DNA from: CAZOKH01 sp964580315 | GTDB taxonomy: Bacteria; Chloroflexota; Anaerolineae; Anaerolineales; Anaerolineaceae | DNA: 38,829 nucleotides | Assembly (NCBI GenBank): GCA_964580315.1 | Contig: CAZOKH010000029.1 | Span: 1 to 38,829 of the forward strand | Direction of reading: 5' to 3' | In this document: in pieces, positions 25,556 to 34,154 of the stretch | How the letters are laid out: every line of letters starts with the position of its first letter | How positions within the stretch are numbered: position 1 is the stretch's first letter | Program-made: the position numbers and the translations under genes | The notes under the pieces: generated by a model | What the model was told of the DNA's origin: nothing | Databases searched by the model: none | The model's input: the letters and a program-made list of their open reading frames with translations, nothing else

Positions 25556-25591
25556 AGACGGCTGCCCGGGCAATTGCCCAAGCAGCCGTCT
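25556..25591. terminator. Bidirectional intrinsic terminator
   Basis: AGACGGCTGC (25556-25565) pairs perfectly with GCAGCCGTCT (25582-25591). A nested GGGCAATTGCCC palindrome lies in the loop. A- and T-rich flanks serve both the MBL operon and the convergent rny gene. Confidence 0.85.
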
Positions 25592-25607
25592 AATTGGCTT
25601 GTCTTAA

Positions 25608-27146
25608 TTACTTCGCGTAATCCACAGCCCGGGTTTCGCGAATCACGGTTACTTTGATTTGACCGGGATACTGCATGGTTTCTTCCACCTTTTTGGCAAT
25701 ATCCCTTGCCAGGCGGGTGGAAGCCAGGTCATCAATGTCTTCCGGTTTAACTATGATACGCACTTCGCGACCGGCCTGAATGGCATAGCTCTGGCTAACG
25801 CCCTTATATGAATTGGCAATTTCTTCCAGTGCTTTCAAGCGTTTGATATATTGTTCCAGGTCTTCACGGCGGGCGCCAGGGCGGGCGCCTGAAATGGCAT
25901 CGGCAGATTCCACAATCACCGCTTCCACACTTTCCTGTTCGGTTTCATGGTGATGTGAAGAGATCACATTCACTACAGCGGCGTTCACCCCATGCCGTTT
26001 ACAAAATTCAGCCCCAATAGCCGCATGCGTACCTTCCACGTTGTGATCCATGGCTTTGCCGATATCGTGCAGCAAACCACCGGCGCGCGCCACCTCAACA
26101 TCAGCACCCAATTCCGAGGCAATCACAACTGCCAGTTTGGCAGTTTCAACGGAGTGCGCCAATTGGTTCTGCCCGTATGAGGTTCGATATTTCAAACGTC
26201 CCAGTTTCTTAATAATTTCGGGGTGCAAACCCGCCACCCCGGCATCATAAGCTGCCTGTTCGCCGGCCTCTTGCAAATCATGTTCCATTTCATGGGTTTC
26301 TTCAGCTAAAACTTTTTCAATATAGGCCGGGTGAATTCTGCCGTCTAAAATCAGCCGCTCGAGTGATCGGCGGGCAATTTCGCGCCGCACTGAATCGAAG
26401 CAGGAAATGGTAACCGCTTCGGGGGTATCATCAACAATCACATCCACGCCTGCTTCCTGTTCAAAGGCGCGAATGTTGCGGCCGTTCCGTCCAACAATAC
26501 GGCCCTTCATTTCTTCATTCGGCAGCGGGACAACCGAAGTGGTCACTTCACCCACATGGTCCGAAGCCACACGTTGAATGGCGTCGGTGATGATTTCGCG
26601 TGCCCTTTTCTCTCCCTCAGCGCGGGCTTCAGCTTCAATCTGGCGAATAATGCGCGCCATATCAGCCTGGGCTTCCTTTTCTGCCACTGCCAGCAGTTCG
26701 CTGTGGGCATCTTCCATGCTCATCTGAGAAATTCTTTGAAGCTCAAGCACCTGTTGCTCATATTTTTTATCCAGCTCATTAGTCCGTTTATCAATGGCAC
26801 TTTGGCGTTTATTTAATGCCGATTCTCTCTGTTCCAAACGGTCCACTCTGCCGTCCAGCTCAGTTCTTCGTTTCTGAAGACGCTCTTCTTCACGAGAGAG
26901 TTCCATTCTCCGGCGGGCGATTTCCGCATCAGTTTCCTGGGAAATTTTTAAAGCTTTGGCGCGGGCTTCCAATTCAACTTCTTTGGCTTTTTCTTCAGCA
27001 GTCTGAACCAAATCATTTGCTTTGCTTTTTTGCTGTTTAAGATAATTGTTATAGAGCATACGGCTGATTGCATACGATAAGACTGCAATCACAATTACAC
27101 TTCCAATGATTAATCCAATGATCATAGTACTCGATAGTTCATTCAT
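25608..27146 (-). CDS. rny: Ribonuclease Y
   Basis: This 512-residue protein is the typical RNase Y length. It has an N-terminal membrane anchor (about 8-28) and a long charged coiled coil (about 35-190). The KH domain carries GRIVGRNGRNIRAF (215-228), where the usual GREGRN is GRNGRN. The HD domain has LLHDIGKA (H360, D361) and SSHHHE. It is a membrane-bound endoribonuclease that starts mRNA decay, the functional counterpart of RNase E in bacteria lacking it. It lies 20 bases downstream of recX, an order often kept in bacteria. Confidence 0.96.
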   Translation of the reverse strand: MNELSSTMIIGLIIGSVIVIAVLSYAISRMLYNNYLKQQKSKANDLVQTAEEKAKEVELEARAKALKISQETDAEIARRRMELSREEERLQKRRTELDGRVDRLEQRESALNKRQSAIDKRTNELDKKYEQQVLELQRISQMSMEDAHSELLAVAEKEAQADMARIIRQIEAEARAEGEKRAREIITDAIQRVASDHVGEVTTSVVPLPNEEMKGRIVGRNGRNIRAFEQEAGVDVIVDDTPEAVTISCFDSVRREIARRSLERLILDGRIHPAYIEKVLAEETHEMEHDLQEAGEQAAYDAGVAGLHPEIIKKLGRLKYRTSYGQNQLAHSVETAKLAVVIASELGADVEVARAGGLLHDIGKAMDHNVEGTHAAIGAEFCKRHGVNAAVVNVISSHHHETEQESVEAVIVESADAISGARPGARREDLEQYIKRLKALEEIANSYKGVSQSYAIQAGREVRIIVKPEDIDDLASTRLARDIAKKVEETMQYPGQIKVTVIRETRAVDYAK

Positions 27147-27166
27147 ATTCCACTCTCATCCCGGGG

Positions 27167-27811
27167 TTATGTAGTTTTCATATTAGTAGTATTAGCTTCC
27201 ATCCAGATCGTTCTCTCAGTTTCGCGAGAAACATCGAAAGAAAAACCTCTTCTTGCAAGAAAACCCAGCATTCGCATTCGGAATTTTTCTCTTTCCAATC
27301 CATTCAAGCGGTGTGCATATTTTCTTGCGGCGCTAAGAGCCAGTTGTTCTTCGCTGTCGAGGTCATCAAATGTTTCTTCAATGATCTCTTCGGAAATTCC
27401 CTTTTGTCGCAATTCCATCGCCAGCAAACGTCGGCTCCTCGGACGAAATTCCGTTCTGTTTTCTATCCAGGTTTGAGCAAATTGCTCATCTTCAACCAAT
27501 CCATTGGACTGAAGTTTTTCAATTACTTTTTGCACAACTGGTGGAGCATAATCTTTGGATAGCAATTTTTGTTCCACTTCTTGTTGTGATCTGGGACGGT
27601 AACTGATGAACCGCATGGCGGCTTGCAGTGCCCGTTCCAAAATATCTTCATTTTTTAAAGAATCAATTTTTCCCTGGTCAAGGGTTTTCCCAATGCTTAA
27701 CCAGGCTCCAACAATGCGTTCCACGCTAAAAGCGTATTCGCCATCAATATATACATTGATGCGATTTGGATTATTTTGTTGCGCTTTAAGTGCTGTAATC
27801 GTGCCATTCAT
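27167..27811 (-). CDS. recX: RecX-family regulatory protein
   Basis: This protein has about 214 residues with three repeated three-helix units typical of RecX. Recognisable blocks are AMRFISYRPRSQQEVEQKL, LVEDEQFAQTWIENR and FRPRSRRLLAMELRQKGI, with the C-terminal MLGFLARRGFSFDV. RecX binds RecA filaments and limits recombination. I prefer the ATG at 27811 (MNGTITALK). Codons upstream to 27877 remain open but give a hydrophobic, non-family extension. recA is not next to it on this window. It is likely co-transcribed with rny. Confidence 0.9.
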   Translation of the reverse strand: MNGTITALKAQQNNPNRINVYIDGEYAFSVERIVGAWLSIGKTLDQGKIDSLKNEDILERALQAAMRFISYRPRSQQEVEQKLLSKDYAPPVVQKVIEKLQSNGLVEDEQFAQTWIENRTEFRPRSRRLLAMELRQKGISEEIIEETFDDLDSEEQLALSAARKYAHRLNGLEREKFRMRMLGFLARRGFSFDVSRETERTIWMEANTTNMKTT

Positions 27812-28133
27812 AATTTTTAACAAAAAAAGCCACAAGCCTGGTGCCAGGTTGCAGCTGTGAAAAACATGAATTAGCAACTATTGTTTAAAAACCAATCCAA
27901 TTAACGAAATAATGAAAGAAAGTAATTGGTTTCTAAGCTATTTTGGTAGAAGCCAGTTTTATCAAATAATGTCTCATCAGGGATTGGATATTCAATTGTT
28001 TTTATTTTCTTTTTTCCAAACCCGAATCGCTTCTAATTATTTCAATCTGACCGCTATCCATCAATTTCAAACAGGATTTCAATTAAACCTGTTGTTGCCA
28101 AATTCATTTTTATTCAATCAGCCGCACAATCCA

Positions 28134-28166
28134 AAATGATTGTTATGAGAATGTAAACAATCATTT
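28134..28166. repeat. Perfect 11-base inverted repeat (hairpin or operator)
   Basis: AAATGATTGTT (28134-28144) and AACAATCATTT (28156-28166) are perfectly complementary around an 11-base loop. It sits 50 bases before the promoter of the downstream operon. It may be a binding site for a dimeric regulator or a weak terminator. Confidence 0.7.
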
Positions 28167-28215
28167 AAAATTCTTGTTAATTATACATTACTTTGAAAAA
28201 TTAGTAAAATTCATC

Positions 28216-28245
28216 TTGACATTTGTCCTTCATTGTGTATCTAAT
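28216..28245 (+). promoter_or_regulatory. Sigma-70-type promoter of the small-protein/PfkB-kinase operon
   Basis: TTGACA (28216-28221, perfect) and TCTAAT (28240-28245, five of six) are separated by 18 bases. A leader of about 70 bases would follow before the gene at 28324. Confidence 0.65.
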
Positions 28246-28323
28246 GAATACACTCTACTTTTATTCAAAAAGCATGCTTTCAACCACCTGAAGCATCAAC
28301 ACAAATCGTGTTAAAATAATACT

Positions 28324-28785
28324 ATGGAAAAGATTGAGATTTCCGAATCTGAAATAAAAATTCGCCCCACGCAGATTATGCACAGGCAGCAAACCAACCT
28401 TCAAATCATGCTGCCCATAATTCTGGTTGGTCTCATTATGATTGCTTTGGCAGCATTGATCATTTTCAATTCATCGGTTAACAATGAGCTAAGCTATCAA
28501 TACGCCAACATCTCCATCATTTTTCTAATTCTGCCCACGTTCATAATTGCATTGCTTTTCGGCGGAATTGTCATCGCGCTGTGCTTCGGCGTAATAAAGA
28601 TTCAACAAGTCATACCAAAATATTCAGCCCTGGGCGATTACTACGCCAAAACAATCACTCAAAAATTACAAGCTGTTCAAGATAATGCTCTTGAACCAGT
28701 TCTTATCGGAAAAATACTAATTTATAGATTGTCATACTTCCTTCAAAAACTGATAAAGATAATCAAACAGAATTCGGAGACCTGA
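28324..28785 (+). CDS. Unknown small membrane protein with two spans
   Basis: This 153-residue protein is of no recognised family. Two hydrophobic helices (about 28-50 and 62-90) separate a charged N-terminal tail (about 25 residues) from an amphipathic C-terminal half with several Gln and Lys residues. The DNA is AT-rich. It begins an operon with a 69-residue single-span protein and a PfkB kinase, with spacings of four and zero bases. The tight packing argues for joint expression, and its function may be tied to the kinase or be membrane-associated. A usable promoter lies 80 bases upstream. Confidence 0.75.
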   Translation: MEKIEISESEIKIRPTQIMHRQQTNLQIMLPIILVGLIMIALAALIIFNSSVNNELSYQYANISIIFLILPTFIIALLFGGIVIALCFGVIKIQQVIPKYSALGDYYAKTITQKLQAVQDNALEPVLIGKILIYRLSYFLQKLIKIIKQNSET

Positions 28786-28789
28786 CAGG

Positions 28790-28999
28790 ATGGATACTGA
28801 TAAACATTGGAAGCGAAAAACTATGCTGCTTGGTGCAGCCGTCGGATCCATCGCCGGTTTAATTGCCGCCCTGATGATTATTCAACGTGCCGAGCAGCAA
28901 AAATCCCCGCCGCGCCTCACAGCTGGTGATGGCATCAAATTAGGATTGGGAATTCTAGGGGTTCTGCGTTCATTGGGTGAACCGGGTCAAAAAAAATAA
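28790..28999 (+). CDS. Small single-span membrane protein
   Basis: This 69-residue protein has a basic start (MDTDKHWKRKTMLLG) followed by one glycine- and alanine-rich membrane segment (about 13-33). A short soluble tail ends in RSLGEPGQKK. It has no recognised domain. It starts four bases after the previous stop, and its TAA abuts the start of the kinase, so the three genes are probably translated together. It may be a membrane anchor or assembly factor. Confidence 0.72.
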   Translation: MDTDKHWKRKTMLLGAAVGSIAGLIAALMIIQRAEQQKSPPRLTAGDGIKLGLGILGVLRSLGEPGQKK

Positions 29000-30007
29000 A
29001 TGGTCCTTTCGCCCGGCAACTCAATCCGTTACCTCATCGCTGGCGAATTGACCCGTAATTTTGTAATCACTCCTGGCAAAAAAGTAATTGAAGACCAACC
29101 GGGCGGCAGTTTGCTTTATTCTGCCGCCGGTGCTGCCATTTGGGAAAGTGGAATTGGTTTGATCAGTCTTGTCGGCGAGAATTACCCCTCTCAATGGATC
29201 ACAGAGATTCACCGTCGAATATGGGATGCACGCGGAATTCAAGTTTTGCCCGAAACAATCGATCAACGCTCTTTTATTGCTTTTCAAGACACCGAAACCT
29301 ATAGCGTTGAAAACCCTGTTCAGCATTTCTCAAAACTGGGGCTTCCTTTTCCAAGAGCGCTTCTGGGGTACCAGCTCAACAACGGGAGTCCGTCTTATCT
29401 ATCCAAAATAAAAGTAAGCGACATTCCTGCGGATTATTATGACGCCACTGCCGCTCATATCGCCCCCATGGATCACATCACACAGATCAACCTTACAACT
29501 GCCCTGCAACAGAGTCATATCAACACCATAACATTATCACCCAACCCACAATCCATGAACGCCATCAACTGGGAGCAAATTCCTACCATGGTGAAGGGGA
29601 TTACTGCATTCATTGTTAGAAAAAAGCACCTGGTGGATTTTTTCAAAAGCCGGGTAACCGATTTATGGGATATGGCAAAATGGATATGCTCATATGGATG
29701 TGAATATGCGGTTATTTTGCGCGACGAGGGAGGATATATGCTTTATGACAGCACAAAAGATGAAAAAATTGTTATCCCCCCTTACCCGACTGGCATAATC
29801 GATCCAACCGGCTCTGCAGATGCTTTTTGCGGCGGCTTCCTCGTAGGTTATAGAACCACCTACGACCCTGTCGATGCTGTGGTGTACGGCGCTATCTCTG
29901 CATCGCTAACCATTGAGGGCAGCGGTCCATATTATGCTCTGGGAGCACTGCCTGGCCTGGCACAAGCGCGCTGCGAATACCTCAAAAAGATGATACAGCG
30001 CGTTTAA
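29000..30007 (+). CDS. PfkB/ribokinase-family sugar or nucleoside kinase
   Basis: This 335-residue protein has the PfkB C-terminal signature DPTGSADAFCGGFLVG (268-283), with the catalytic base D274. The usual GAGD is GSAD here, keeping the Asp but changing the anion-hole Gly-Ala-Gly to Gly-Ser-Ala. The N-terminal GG-SLLYSAAGAAIWE (35-49) stands in for the substrate-site GGxxxN block without the Asn. These substitutions put it in a divergent PfkB branch of unknown substrate. It follows the previous stop without a gap. Its stop shares TTAA with the convergent cyclase stop. Confidence 0.85.
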   Translation: MVLSPGNSIRYLIAGELTRNFVITPGKKVIEDQPGGSLLYSAAGAAIWESGIGLISLVGENYPSQWITEIHRRIWDARGIQVLPETIDQRSFIAFQDTETYSVENPVQHFSKLGLPFPRALLGYQLNNGSPSYLSKIKVSDIPADYYDATAAHIAPMDHITQINLTTALQQSHINTITLSPNPQSMNAINWEQIPTMVKGITAFIVRKKHLVDFFKSRVTDLWDMAKWICSYGCEYAVILRDEGGYMLYDSTKDEKIVIPPYPTGIIDPTGSADAFCGGFLVGYRTTYDPVDAVVYGAISASLTIEGSGPYYALGALPGLAQARCEYLKKMIQRV

Positions 30008-31746
30008 CTTCCAGAATACGAATCTCGAATACCAATTACTTCATAAACTCGCAGCGGGTCACGCTTGCCTTTGGCATGAATCTCACCGTGCTCTTTGACA
30101 ATCAATTGATCGGCAATTTTTTGGTAAACATCAGAACTGATCAAGATCTGTCCGGGGGCCGAATTCTCCTGAATACGCTTGGCTGTGTTCACACTGTCGC
30201 CAATTGCAGTGTATTCCAGTCGTTTTTCGGAACCCACCAATCCCAAGACTGCTTCGCCAACATGAATTCCCACGCCAAATGAGAGGTCTTTGCCAGCAGA
30301 TACTATTTGCCGACATTCATCCACCGCCTGTTGAATGGCAAGGGCTGATCGCACCGCGCACATCAGGTGGTCAGGTTGCGGAATTGGGGCGTTAAACCAC
30401 GCCATCACTGCATCCCCAATAAACTTATCCACTGTGCCTTGTTCATGTAATACTGCATCAGCCGCAGCAGCCAGGTAGGTATTTAACACAGAAATCAACT
30501 CTTCAGGAGATACCGTCTCACTAAACTTGGTAAAACCGCGTAAATCTGCAAACAGAATGGAAATTTCGGCCTTCTGACCGCCCAGCCGAATCTGGTCTGG
30601 GTTTAATTGATTGATGACAGCCGGAGACACCATTTTTTCAAACAGCCGGCGCTGCGCCTCCAAATGCCTTTTTTCTGTCAGGTCCTCAACAACAATCGCC
30701 ACTCCCTGGATGGCTTGCTCAACATCTTTAAGAGGTGAAATATTGAACAACAGGTCAACTTTCCCCCTCCCTGGGATTTCTGGATTGGTTTCCAGGCCGA
30801 CCACCTGTTCATCCATTTCGATCACTTGCTTCAACAGGCTATCAAGCGACTCGCTTAGTGAAGTCATAACCGAGGTTAATTCTTTTCCAACCAGGTCAGT
30901 GGATGATTTACCCAGAATCCGCCGGGCTGACCGGTTACATAACATAATTCGGTCTTGAACATCAGCCGTCAAAACGCCGCTGGCAATGGATTCAAACACA
31001 TTGTCCATCAGATTCTTCAATTCGGTTACTTCTGCCAGCGTGATTCGCACCGACTCGAAAAGCCGGGCATTTTCAAGGGCTACCGCCGCCTGGTTTGCGA
31101 AAGCCGCCAGGATATACAGTTCTTTTTGGGTAAAAAGCCCGCTTCGAATACGGTTGTCAGCATAAATCACACCCGTAACTTCGTCTTTCACCTTCAAAGG
31201 GACACAAAGAATGGATCGCAAATTATGAACCACAATACTGTTTTGCCCTGAAAATCGGGGGTCTTCCTGTGCATTGGTAGTCAGTACGGGCTGTCCCTCT
31301 TCAACCACGCGCCGGATCACCGTTTTGCTTACCCCAAATTCGTGGGGCTCCAGAGATTCCTGCTCCCAATTCCTGGCTATACGAATTTTTTGCTCCCCGT
31401 CACCACCACGCAGCATCAAAAAACCGCGTTCGGCGCCGGTCAGCTTGATGATGGTATCCATGACATGCTGCAATACTTCGTCAATTTCAAGCGAAGAATT
31501 GATAAACTGCCCCACTTGAGCCAGCGCATGGAAACTGCGCCGTTCATCTTCCAGGTTGCTGGCCTCCAGGTGAATTACAGATAAACTTTTGGACAGTTGT
31601 GATACACCGCTGTAAATCTCAGGTGGAATAACAGCCGGTCGTCTATCCTGCAAAAAGTCTTGTATGGTATCAACCAGTCGTTTTAAATGGTCAATCTGCT
31701 GATCGATCGCGCTATATGCTTTTGATTCGTGATTGTTTATTTCCAT
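30004..31746 (-). CDS. Class III adenylate/guanylate cyclase with GAF and PAS domains
   Basis: This protein has about 580 residues. A short coiled N-terminus is followed by a GAF domain (about 85-235), a PAS domain (about 250-370) and a catalytic domain (about 395-575). The cyclase residues are readable: metal-binding Asp in LFADLRGFT and KFIGDAVMAW, the purine-site EYTAIGDSVNTAKR, and HAKGKRDP. It would make cAMP in response to a small ligand or redox/oxygen state. It is soluble, with no membrane segment. I prefer the ATG at 31746; a TTG at 31770 adds eight residues. A TATAAT ends seven bases before this ATG, so a leaderless transcript is possible. It converges on the PfkB gene. Confidence 0.9.
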   Translation of the reverse strand: MEINNHESKAYSAIDQQIDHLKRLVDTIQDFLQDRRPAVIPPEIYSGVSQLSKSLSVIHLEASNLEDERRSFHALAQVGQFINSSLEIDEVLQHVMDTIIKLTGAERGFLMLRGGDGEQKIRIARNWEQESLEPHEFGVSKTVIRRVVEEGQPVLTTNAQEDPRFSGQNSIVVHNLRSILCVPLKVKDEVTGVIYADNRIRSGLFTQKELYILAAFANQAAVALENARLFESVRITLAEVTELKNLMDNVFESIASGVLTADVQDRIMLCNRSARRILGKSSTDLVGKELTSVMTSLSESLDSLLKQVIEMDEQVVGLETNPEIPGRGKVDLLFNISPLKDVEQAIQGVAIVVEDLTEKRHLEAQRRLFEKMVSPAVINQLNPDQIRLGGQKAEISILFADLRGFTKFSETVSPEELISVLNTYLAAAADAVLHEQGTVDKFIGDAVMAWFNAPIPQPDHLMCAVRSALAIQQAVDECRQIVSAGKDLSFGVGIHVGEAVLGLVGSEKRLEYTAIGDSVNTAKRIQENSAPGQILISSDVYQKIADQLIVKEHGEIHAKGKRDPLRVYEVIGIRDSYSGS

Positions 31747-31753
31747 GCTTTTT

Positions 31754-31759
31754 ATTATA
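31754..31759 (-). promoter_or_regulatory. Candidate -10 box directly before the cyclase start codon
   Basis: TATAAT (minus strand, 31759 to 31754) lies seven bases before the ATG at 31746, so transcription would begin at or near the start codon. No strong -35 box is seen 16-19 bases further up. Confidence 0.4.
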
Positions 31760-31886
31760 CTTTTTGGCAAGAGCCCGGCAGGTTAATTTAAATTAAACTT
31801 CTTTTCAATACCCTTACAATATCGACATCGTGTAAAATGAAAAAGACATCATTCAATACAAGTGCATCTCTTTTTGGAGGTTAGAA

Positions 31887-32102
31887 ATGAAAAAAATCGG
31901 TAACTTTATCCTTGGCGCAATGCTGGGTGGTATGATTGGTGCTTCTGTTGCTATGCTCCTTGCACCTTCTTCCGGTAAAAACTTGCGCGAGCAGGCGCAG
32001 GGTACAATACAAAAATTCTTTTCGGAAATCGAAATAGCCGCTTCTGAAAAGCGCAAAGAGCTTGAAGAAGAACTAACTCGTCTGCGATCACCAGAGGCTT
32101 AA
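31887..32102 (+). CDS. YtxH-like small membrane protein
   Basis: This 71-residue protein begins with a glycine-rich membrane segment (MKKIGNFILGAMLGGMIGAS), then MLLAPSSGKNLREQ, which matches the YtxH pattern, and ends with a charged helical tail. YtxH-like proteins are envelope- or stress-associated, and the role is unknown. A strong GGAGG lies before the ATG. Its TAA shares TTAA with the stop of the convergent protease gene. It is divergent from the cyclase gene. Confidence 0.85.
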   Translation: MKKIGNFILGAMLGGMIGASVAMLLAPSSGKNLREQAQGTIQKFFSEIEIAASEKRKELEEELTRLRSPEA

Positions 32103-34117
32103 TCCGTTTCAATCAATTGGAAACTGTACTGCGCTGGTTGGCGTGAAAATCGATTTGTACCGCTCACCACAAGGATTACATCGCCGTTTGATTGGTTCTT
32201 GATATGCGGAATTTGAGCTTTGTTGGTTTGATCCAATTCAATTCTTTGCACGCTGGTTTCATCTCCCAGGCGAATCAGGGAAACCTGAAAAGTCTGGGAG
32301 AGTTGATTGTCTGTGCGCACAAATCCTTCCAACTCCCAGCCGCCTTCACCGCTTTCAAAATCTTCACGGTATGCAATTGCAGGAATTTTAATTTCATCAA
32401 CCAGCCAACCGTTTCCATTTACCGCCCCGTCGGTAACGTATTCAAATCGCAGCCAAATTTCTTTGCCGGCATACACTGATAATTCCACTTCTTCCTCAAT
32501 CCACCCGCCGCTTGATCCCGAATACCCCCAACCATAATTATTACCCGACGGGTCTGTGCTTGTTCCCTCTGGAGTTTTTAGAATCGTCCAGTTCTCTCCA
32601 TCCTCAGAAACTTCCACATATAAATAATCATAATCGGCTTCAATCTCAAACCAGGTTGCATAGGTTAACAACACCGGCGCATGTACATTGCTCAGGTCAA
32701 AATATCTCGTCATGCGCATATTCGATTGATCGCCCCGATTTGACCAGACTGCATATTTTCCATCCTGTATCTGGGTAGGCAGCAAATCAACCTCTGTCGC
32801 TCCCTGGAAATTTAGGGCGACATCATCCAGGCACGTCAGGCGGATATATTCCGTTCCAAACTGTCTCACCTCGCGCATCTGGCTGACATTGGAACACTGT
32901 TCATAAACCCAATCGGTATCCCGAAACGCATAGAAATCCTGGTAGCTTTTGTAAGAATATTCGCCGTTCTCAACATCCGGATCATTGATGTAATTTGCCA
33001 GCACCCAATCTGCAAACAATTCTTCTGCAGTGCCAGGAACATTGTTGCCATCTTTTGCCGATAGAGACTTCAAAACATCATCCACCCCCATCCAGCCATT
33101 CAGTGGATTATTTGCCAGGTCGCGAATAGCCCGCTCACCAAACCGATCCATGAAATAGGACATGAACATGAAGGATGCGCCATAATACGGCGTTGTATCC
33201 TCTTCCTCCGGCCAATAATTGAGTTGAAGATTGGGGTTTGTGGAGAAATAATAATCAAAGCCGCCCGGATCATAATTATTGATCTGTGCCGCCAGTTCAG
33301 ATAAGCCCTCATTGATCCAGGTATCTTCATTTTGATCCAGATTCCAGTGAATCATATGCTGGAATTCGTGCGCCAAAACTCCGTAAGTGAATGGGTCAGA
33401 AAGGCTTGTATTATCTGCACTTAAGAAAAACATCTCATGGGCATTGGAATACTGGTGTGCTTCAGGGGGCAGCGTATCAACCGATGAAAAATAACCAGCA
33501 ATATCATCGCCGGCATTTCTACAATAGAGAATATAGAGATGTTCATCTTCGTCGATACCCGGGGAAGATTCATCACCAAAGTAGGATTTATTTTTAGGAT
33601 AAATCTGGTTTTCAAAAGTATCCACCAATTCAACAATATCTGACTGATTTGCCCTGACCCCGTCTTCCACCCAAAAGTAAACATGCCTGGTTGTGTATTG
33701 CAGTGTTGCCTGAATCTGAAATGCAGTATTTGTATCTGTGTTCGTAACCCAGAAATTTTGTGTGTCGCCAATTTGAAATGCGCGGGCAGGAACTGTGGCG
33801 GGAATTTCACTTTTTGCTTCCAGGCGACGTGCCAATTCAATGGGATCATTTACGGGAATCTCTTCATCCAGATAATCGCCAATATGGGTGTTTGGTTCGG
33901 TTGCCTTCGGTGTTTCAACCAGCACAATCGGTGTTTTAGAAATGGCTGTTGCAAGGGGTGTAAATTCTGTTATGGGCATTTCTTCCCCGGCAGTTTCCGA
34001 TTCAACAATAGCGTTCAACCAGCCAACTGCCGCAAGCCCCCCAAAAATCACACAACAACAGATTGAAATAAACAAAATGATAGCAATGATGATTAGCCAC
34101 CGGTTTGATGCTTGCAT
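32099..34117 (-). CDS. Membrane-anchored or secreted zinc metalloprotease with M6-like C-terminal domain
   Basis: This 672-residue protein starts with one hydrophobic segment (about 7-30) that acts as signal or anchor. The catalytic zinc motif is H250-E-F-Q-H254 (LAHEFQHMIHW), with the likely third ligand E270 or E274 in WINEGLSE. This is the spacing of gluzincin-like (M30 hyicolysin-type) enzymes. The C-terminal half has a beta-sandwich (about 445-600: YLYVEVSEDGENWTILK, LSVYAGKEIWLRFEYVTDG) similar to immune inhibitor A (M6) proteases, then another beta-rich tail. It is likely to degrade external proteins. The start has AGGAG eight bases upstream. It follows the polysaccharide genes after 37 bases. 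Confidence 0.88.
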   Translation of the reverse strand: MQASNRWLIIIAIILFISICCCVIFGGLAAVGWLNAIVESETAGEEMPITEFTPLATAISKTPIVLVETPKATEPNTHIGDYLDEEIPVNDPIELARRLEAKSEIPATVPARAFQIGDTQNFWVTNTDTNTAFQIQATLQYTTRHVYFWVEDGVRANQSDIVELVDTFENQIYPKNKSYFGDESSPGIDEDEHLYILYCRNAGDDIAGYFSSVDTLPPEAHQYSNAHEMFFLSADNTSLSDPFTYGVLAHEFQHMIHWNLDQNEDTWINEGLSELAAQINNYDPGGFDYYFSTNPNLQLNYWPEEEDTTPYYGASFMFMSYFMDRFGERAIRDLANNPLNGWMGVDDVLKSLSAKDGNNVPGTAEELFADWVLANYINDPDVENGEYSYKSYQDFYAFRDTDWVYEQCSNVSQMREVRQFGTEYIRLTCLDDVALNFQGATEVDLLPTQIQDGKYAVWSNRGDQSNMRMTRYFDLSNVHAPVLLTYATWFEIEADYDYLYVEVSEDGENWTILKTPEGTSTDPSGNNYGWGYSGSSGGWIEEEVELSVYAGKEIWLRFEYVTDGAVNGNGWLVDEIKIPAIAYREDFESGEGGWELEGFVRTDNQLSQTFQVSLIRLGDETSVQRIELDQTNKAQIPHIKNQSNGDVILVVSGTNRFSRQPAQYSFQLIETD

Positions 34118-34154
34118 GGATACACTCCTACTGTTCTTCTTAATAGCGCATGCC

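Larger units (their letters stand above)
27812..28323. other. AT-rich intergenic region between recX and a divergent operon
   Basis: No convincing gene is seen in this 512-base gap. A 75-codon plus-strand frame (27912-28139) has no ribosome site and an unlikely composition. What it does hold is a perfect 11-base inverted repeat (28134-28166) and a good plus-strand promoter (28216-28245). A small leader RNA cannot be excluded. Confidence 0.7.

Noticed and set aside
27912..28139. A 75-codon plus-strand frame in the recX upstream gap
   Set aside because: It has no ribosome site, no conserved pattern and Phe/Leu/Gln-rich content expected of AT-rich noncoding DNA.
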